Assembly: GCA_000421065.1 (NCBI GenBank)
Contig: ATWD01000001.1
Coordinates: 2,348,001-2,412,000, forward strand
Direction of reading: 5' to 3'
Source of the DNA: Acidobacteriaceae bacterium TAA 166
Lineage (GTDB): Bacteria > Acidobacteriota > Terriglobia > Terriglobales > Acidobacteriaceae
Length of the DNA stretch: 64,000 bases
Below the pieces are notes generated by a model, which was not told the DNA's origin, made no database searches, and saw only the letters and a program-made list of their open reading frames with translations. Below, piece by piece: positions 62,328 to 64,000 of the stretch (position 1 is its first letter; the number at the start of each line of letters is the position of its first letter). Position numbers and translations under genes: made by a program.

Positions 62328-63821
62328 ATGCTGCTGAGTATCGTGCAATCCAGCGGTCTCCCATGGTTATTGCCCAAATGGCCCTCCCTTGTGTGTTCGC
62401 TTGGAGGGGTCGCATTGATTGCGTCCTTTTGTCTTCCACTGGCTGCGCAACAAGCGCCCGGTGTTTCGAGCAAGACCTGGCACGGAAAAGAAGAACAGGG
62501 CCTGAACCAGGAGTTGTCTTCCCGGGCCGAAGCCAAGTATGCCATCGATCCGAACCACATCTATACCCTTGCGGAACTCATCGACCTGGCGCAGGAACAT
62601 AACCCTGAAACACGAGTGGCCTGGCAGGAGGCCGAAGCGCGCGCCGCAAGCGTCGGAATAGCCAAGAGCGCTCTCTACCCCACAATCGCTGCGACCGTAC
62701 TGGGGACGACGATTCGTCAAGCCGCCCTGATCGGCGAATTCTTTCACCGCCAGACGCTTGGCCTTTATCGCCCCGCCCTGCGCGTGGACTACCTGATCTT
62801 CGACTTCGGCGGAAGAAGTGGAGCGATCGACGAGGCGAAGGCGAACCTCCTTGTCTCCAATCTTGCCTTCAACGACGTTCATCGCAAGCTGATCTTCCAG
62901 ACCTCCTCTGCCTACTACAGGATCCTTAACGCGATCGGACAACGAGAGGCCGCAGAGGTCAGCTTCAAGAACGCCCAGACCATCGAAGAGGACGCCGACA
63001 GCCGATTGCGAAATGGACTCGCGACCCGCCCCGACCTGCTCGAAGCAACTGCGGCCAGAACCCAGGCAGAGTATGACCTGCAGGCTGCAATCGGCGGAGA
63101 GGAGATCGCCCACGGAGATCTTGCAACCGTTCTCGGTCTGCCTCCTGCGACCGTCATTCAGATTCAGAAGGTCGGCGATCTTCCCACTCCCACGGCCATG
63201 GCCGACTCGATCGACCAGGAGATCGATCGCGCCTTCTCGCAGCGACCGGAGCTGATGCAGGAGGTAGCCCGGGTTCGCGCAGCATCCGCGAACATGAAGC
63301 AAGCGCGGTCTGCCTATTTTCCTACACTGACTTTCTCGGGAGACGGCGGCCTCGCTAGAGCGTATGGTCAACAGGACCTGCTCCCCGGCTCCTATGCTGA
63401 AGGCGAGGTCTGGAGCGTCGGTGTCAACCTGAAGTGGACCCTGTTCGATGGCACTCGCCGCGAACATCAGATCGCCGAAGCGCAGGCGGAGAAAAAAGCA
63501 GCCCAGGCTAGAATCAATGCCCTGCGCGATGAGATCGCCAGTGAAACCTGGACTGCCTACTCGAACATGAAGACCGCCCTGCGCCAGCAGCAGTCGGCAG
63601 CGGCTCTGCTCGCCGCGTCCAGCGAGTCCTACGACGCTGCGCGCGAATCGTACGGTTACGGCGTCCGCAATCTTCTCGATGTCGTCTCCGCGCAGAAGGT
63701 CCTGGCGCAGGCTCGTTCCGAAGATGTCTTCGCGCGTACTCAGCTGTTGCTGCAGGTCGCAAACCTGGCGTTCCGCACCGGCGATCTGATCCAGACACAA
63801 CCTCCAAAGGTGGGACCATGA
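62328..63821 (+). CDS. TolC-like outer-membrane efflux protein
   Basis: Outer-membrane channel component. The signal region has a hydrophobic core (LVCSLGGVALIASFCLPLAAQQ) ending at about residue 42. Two outer-membrane-efflux repeats follow (about 75-280 and 290-490), with typical helical heptads (LATRPDLLEATAARTQAEYDL, RQQQSAAALLAASSESYDAARESYGYGVRNLLDV). A TTG 24 bases earlier is an alternative start. Its stop overlaps the next gene (ATGA). It is unlike the 631-residue channel of the sigma54 operon and belongs to a second exporter continuing past the window. Confidence 0.9.
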   Translation: MLLSIVQSSGLPWLLPKWPSLVCSLGGVALIASFCLPLAAQQAPGVSSKTWHGKEEQGLNQELSSRAEAKYAIDPNHIYTLAELIDLAQEHNPETRVAWQEAEARAASVGIAKSALYPTIAATVLGTTIRQAALIGEFFHRQTLGLYRPALRVDYLIFDFGGRSGAIDEAKANLLVSNLAFNDVHRKLIFQTSSAYYRILNAIGQREAAEVSFKNAQTIEEDADSRLRNGLATRPDLLEATAARTQAEYDLQAAIGGEEIAHGDLATVLGLPPATVIQIQKVGDLPTPTAMADSIDQEIDRAFSQRPELMQEVARVRAASANMKQARSAYFPTLTFSGDGGLARAYGQQDLLPGSYAEGEVWSVGVNLKWTLFDGTRREHQIAEAQAEKKAAQARINALRDEIASETWTAYSNMKTALRQQQSAAALLAASSESYDAARESYGYGVRNLLDVVSAQKVLAQARSEDVFARTQLLLQVANLAFRTGDLIQTQPPKVGP

Positions 63822-64000
63822 ATAAGTCGGCCGTTGCATCCGCGCGAGCCACAGCACGACGCCTGACGGCCATCGCGGGAACGAGCCTTCTGCTCGCAGG
63901 CTGTGGGCGTGCCCCCTCTTTCAACATCATGGGATCTTTCTTTCCCGCATGGCTCATCTGCATGGCTGCAGGAGTAACCTTTGCTGCAATCGTCAATTGG
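63818..64000 (+). CDS. YtcA-family lipoprotein (3' end outside window)
   Basis: The first 61 codons are visible. A basic N terminus, a hydrophobic signal and the lipobox LLAGC are followed by GRAPSFNIMGSFFPAWL, the conserved core of the small YtcA family, and a second hydrophobic segment. YtcA proteins lie beside MdtN/AaeA-like adaptors and fusaric-acid-type pumps. With the TolC-like gene upstream and a four-base overlap, such an efflux operon is expected beyond the window. Confidence 0.78.
   Translation, partial: MNKSAVASARATARRLTAIAGTSLLLAGCGRAPSFNIMGSFFPAWLICMAAGVTFAAIVNW

Noticed and set aside
62367-63857. 496-codon minus-strand frame opposite the second TolC-like gene
   Set aside because: Shadow frame with no family signal; the plus strand shows signal peptide and efflux repeats.
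1-64000. CRISPR arrays, rRNA genes, prophage structural genes, restriction or toxin-antitoxin systems
   Set aside because: Looked for on both strands; no spaced direct repeats, rRNA-like sequence or recognisable proteins of these classes were found.

Overview
The window looks like chromosomal DNA of an Acidobacteriota bacterium of the Terriglobia/Acidobacteriaceae type (Edaphobacter-, Granulicella- or Terriglobus-like). This rests on gene content and not on a marker gene. There are four Oar-like TonB-dependent receptors with N-terminal carboxypeptidase-regulatory-like domains, a double-length MacB/FtsX permease of the 'acidobacterial duplicated orphan permease' (ADOP) type, a membrane-anchored winged-helix regulator typical of the phylum, a DUF418 membrane protein and several secreted glycoside hydrolases.

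Layout. 0-9.5 kb: an Oar-like receptor (5' end outside the window), a secreted PI-PLC-like phosphodiesterase, a LytS/LytTR two-component pair preceded by a possible 39-residue peptide gene, an exported metallo-beta-lactamase-fold hydrolase and an IclR regulator. 9.5-20 kb: a complete tripartite efflux operon (adaptor, ATPase, small ORF, duplicated permease, second ATPase, TolC-like channel) that ends with its own sigma54 activator and histidine kinase. A good -24/-12 promoter and two tandem repeats lie just before the adaptor. 20-38 kb: a mosaic zone. A frameshifted RraA-family gene, then tRNA-Ser(UGA), then disrupted or truncated genes: a YVTN-repeat lipoprotein, a gluconate-dehydrogenase subunit 3 and its GMC oxidoreductase, a CobN fragment joined to an IS481-like transposase tail, an FtsX permease tail, a DUF763 gene, a conserved hypothetical gene and an ssb gene. 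A complete IS1182-like element with terminal repeats and a 4-bp duplication sits among them. Intact genes in this zone are two TonB receptors, the membrane-anchored regulator, a Tat-exported phosphoesterase and a cupin. 38-52 kb: a glycan-utilisation block (a large receptor, a Tat-exported protein of unknown function, GH38 alpha-mannosidase, GH3 beta-glucosidase and a DUF418 protein). 52-64 kb: a GT-C-like membrane protein, a polysaccharide-export protein, a glutamine amidotransferase, a diheme cytochrome c with a PQQ dehydrogenase, a sodium symporter with a NagB-like enzyme, ribosomal protein S1, and the start of a second TolC/YtcA export operon cut by the window end.

How the parts work together. 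The 9.5-20 kb operon appears self-contained: export machinery, regulator and matching promoter elements are all present. The 29.7-35.7 kb block (membrane regulator, phosphoesterase, receptor) reads as one sensing-and-uptake unit. The 38-50 kb block reads as a mannoside/glucoside utilisation locus with shared promoter motifs. The clustering of frameshifts and fragments between about 20 and 38 kb points to a decaying or recently rearranged island beside a tRNA gene; local sequencing error is the main alternative.
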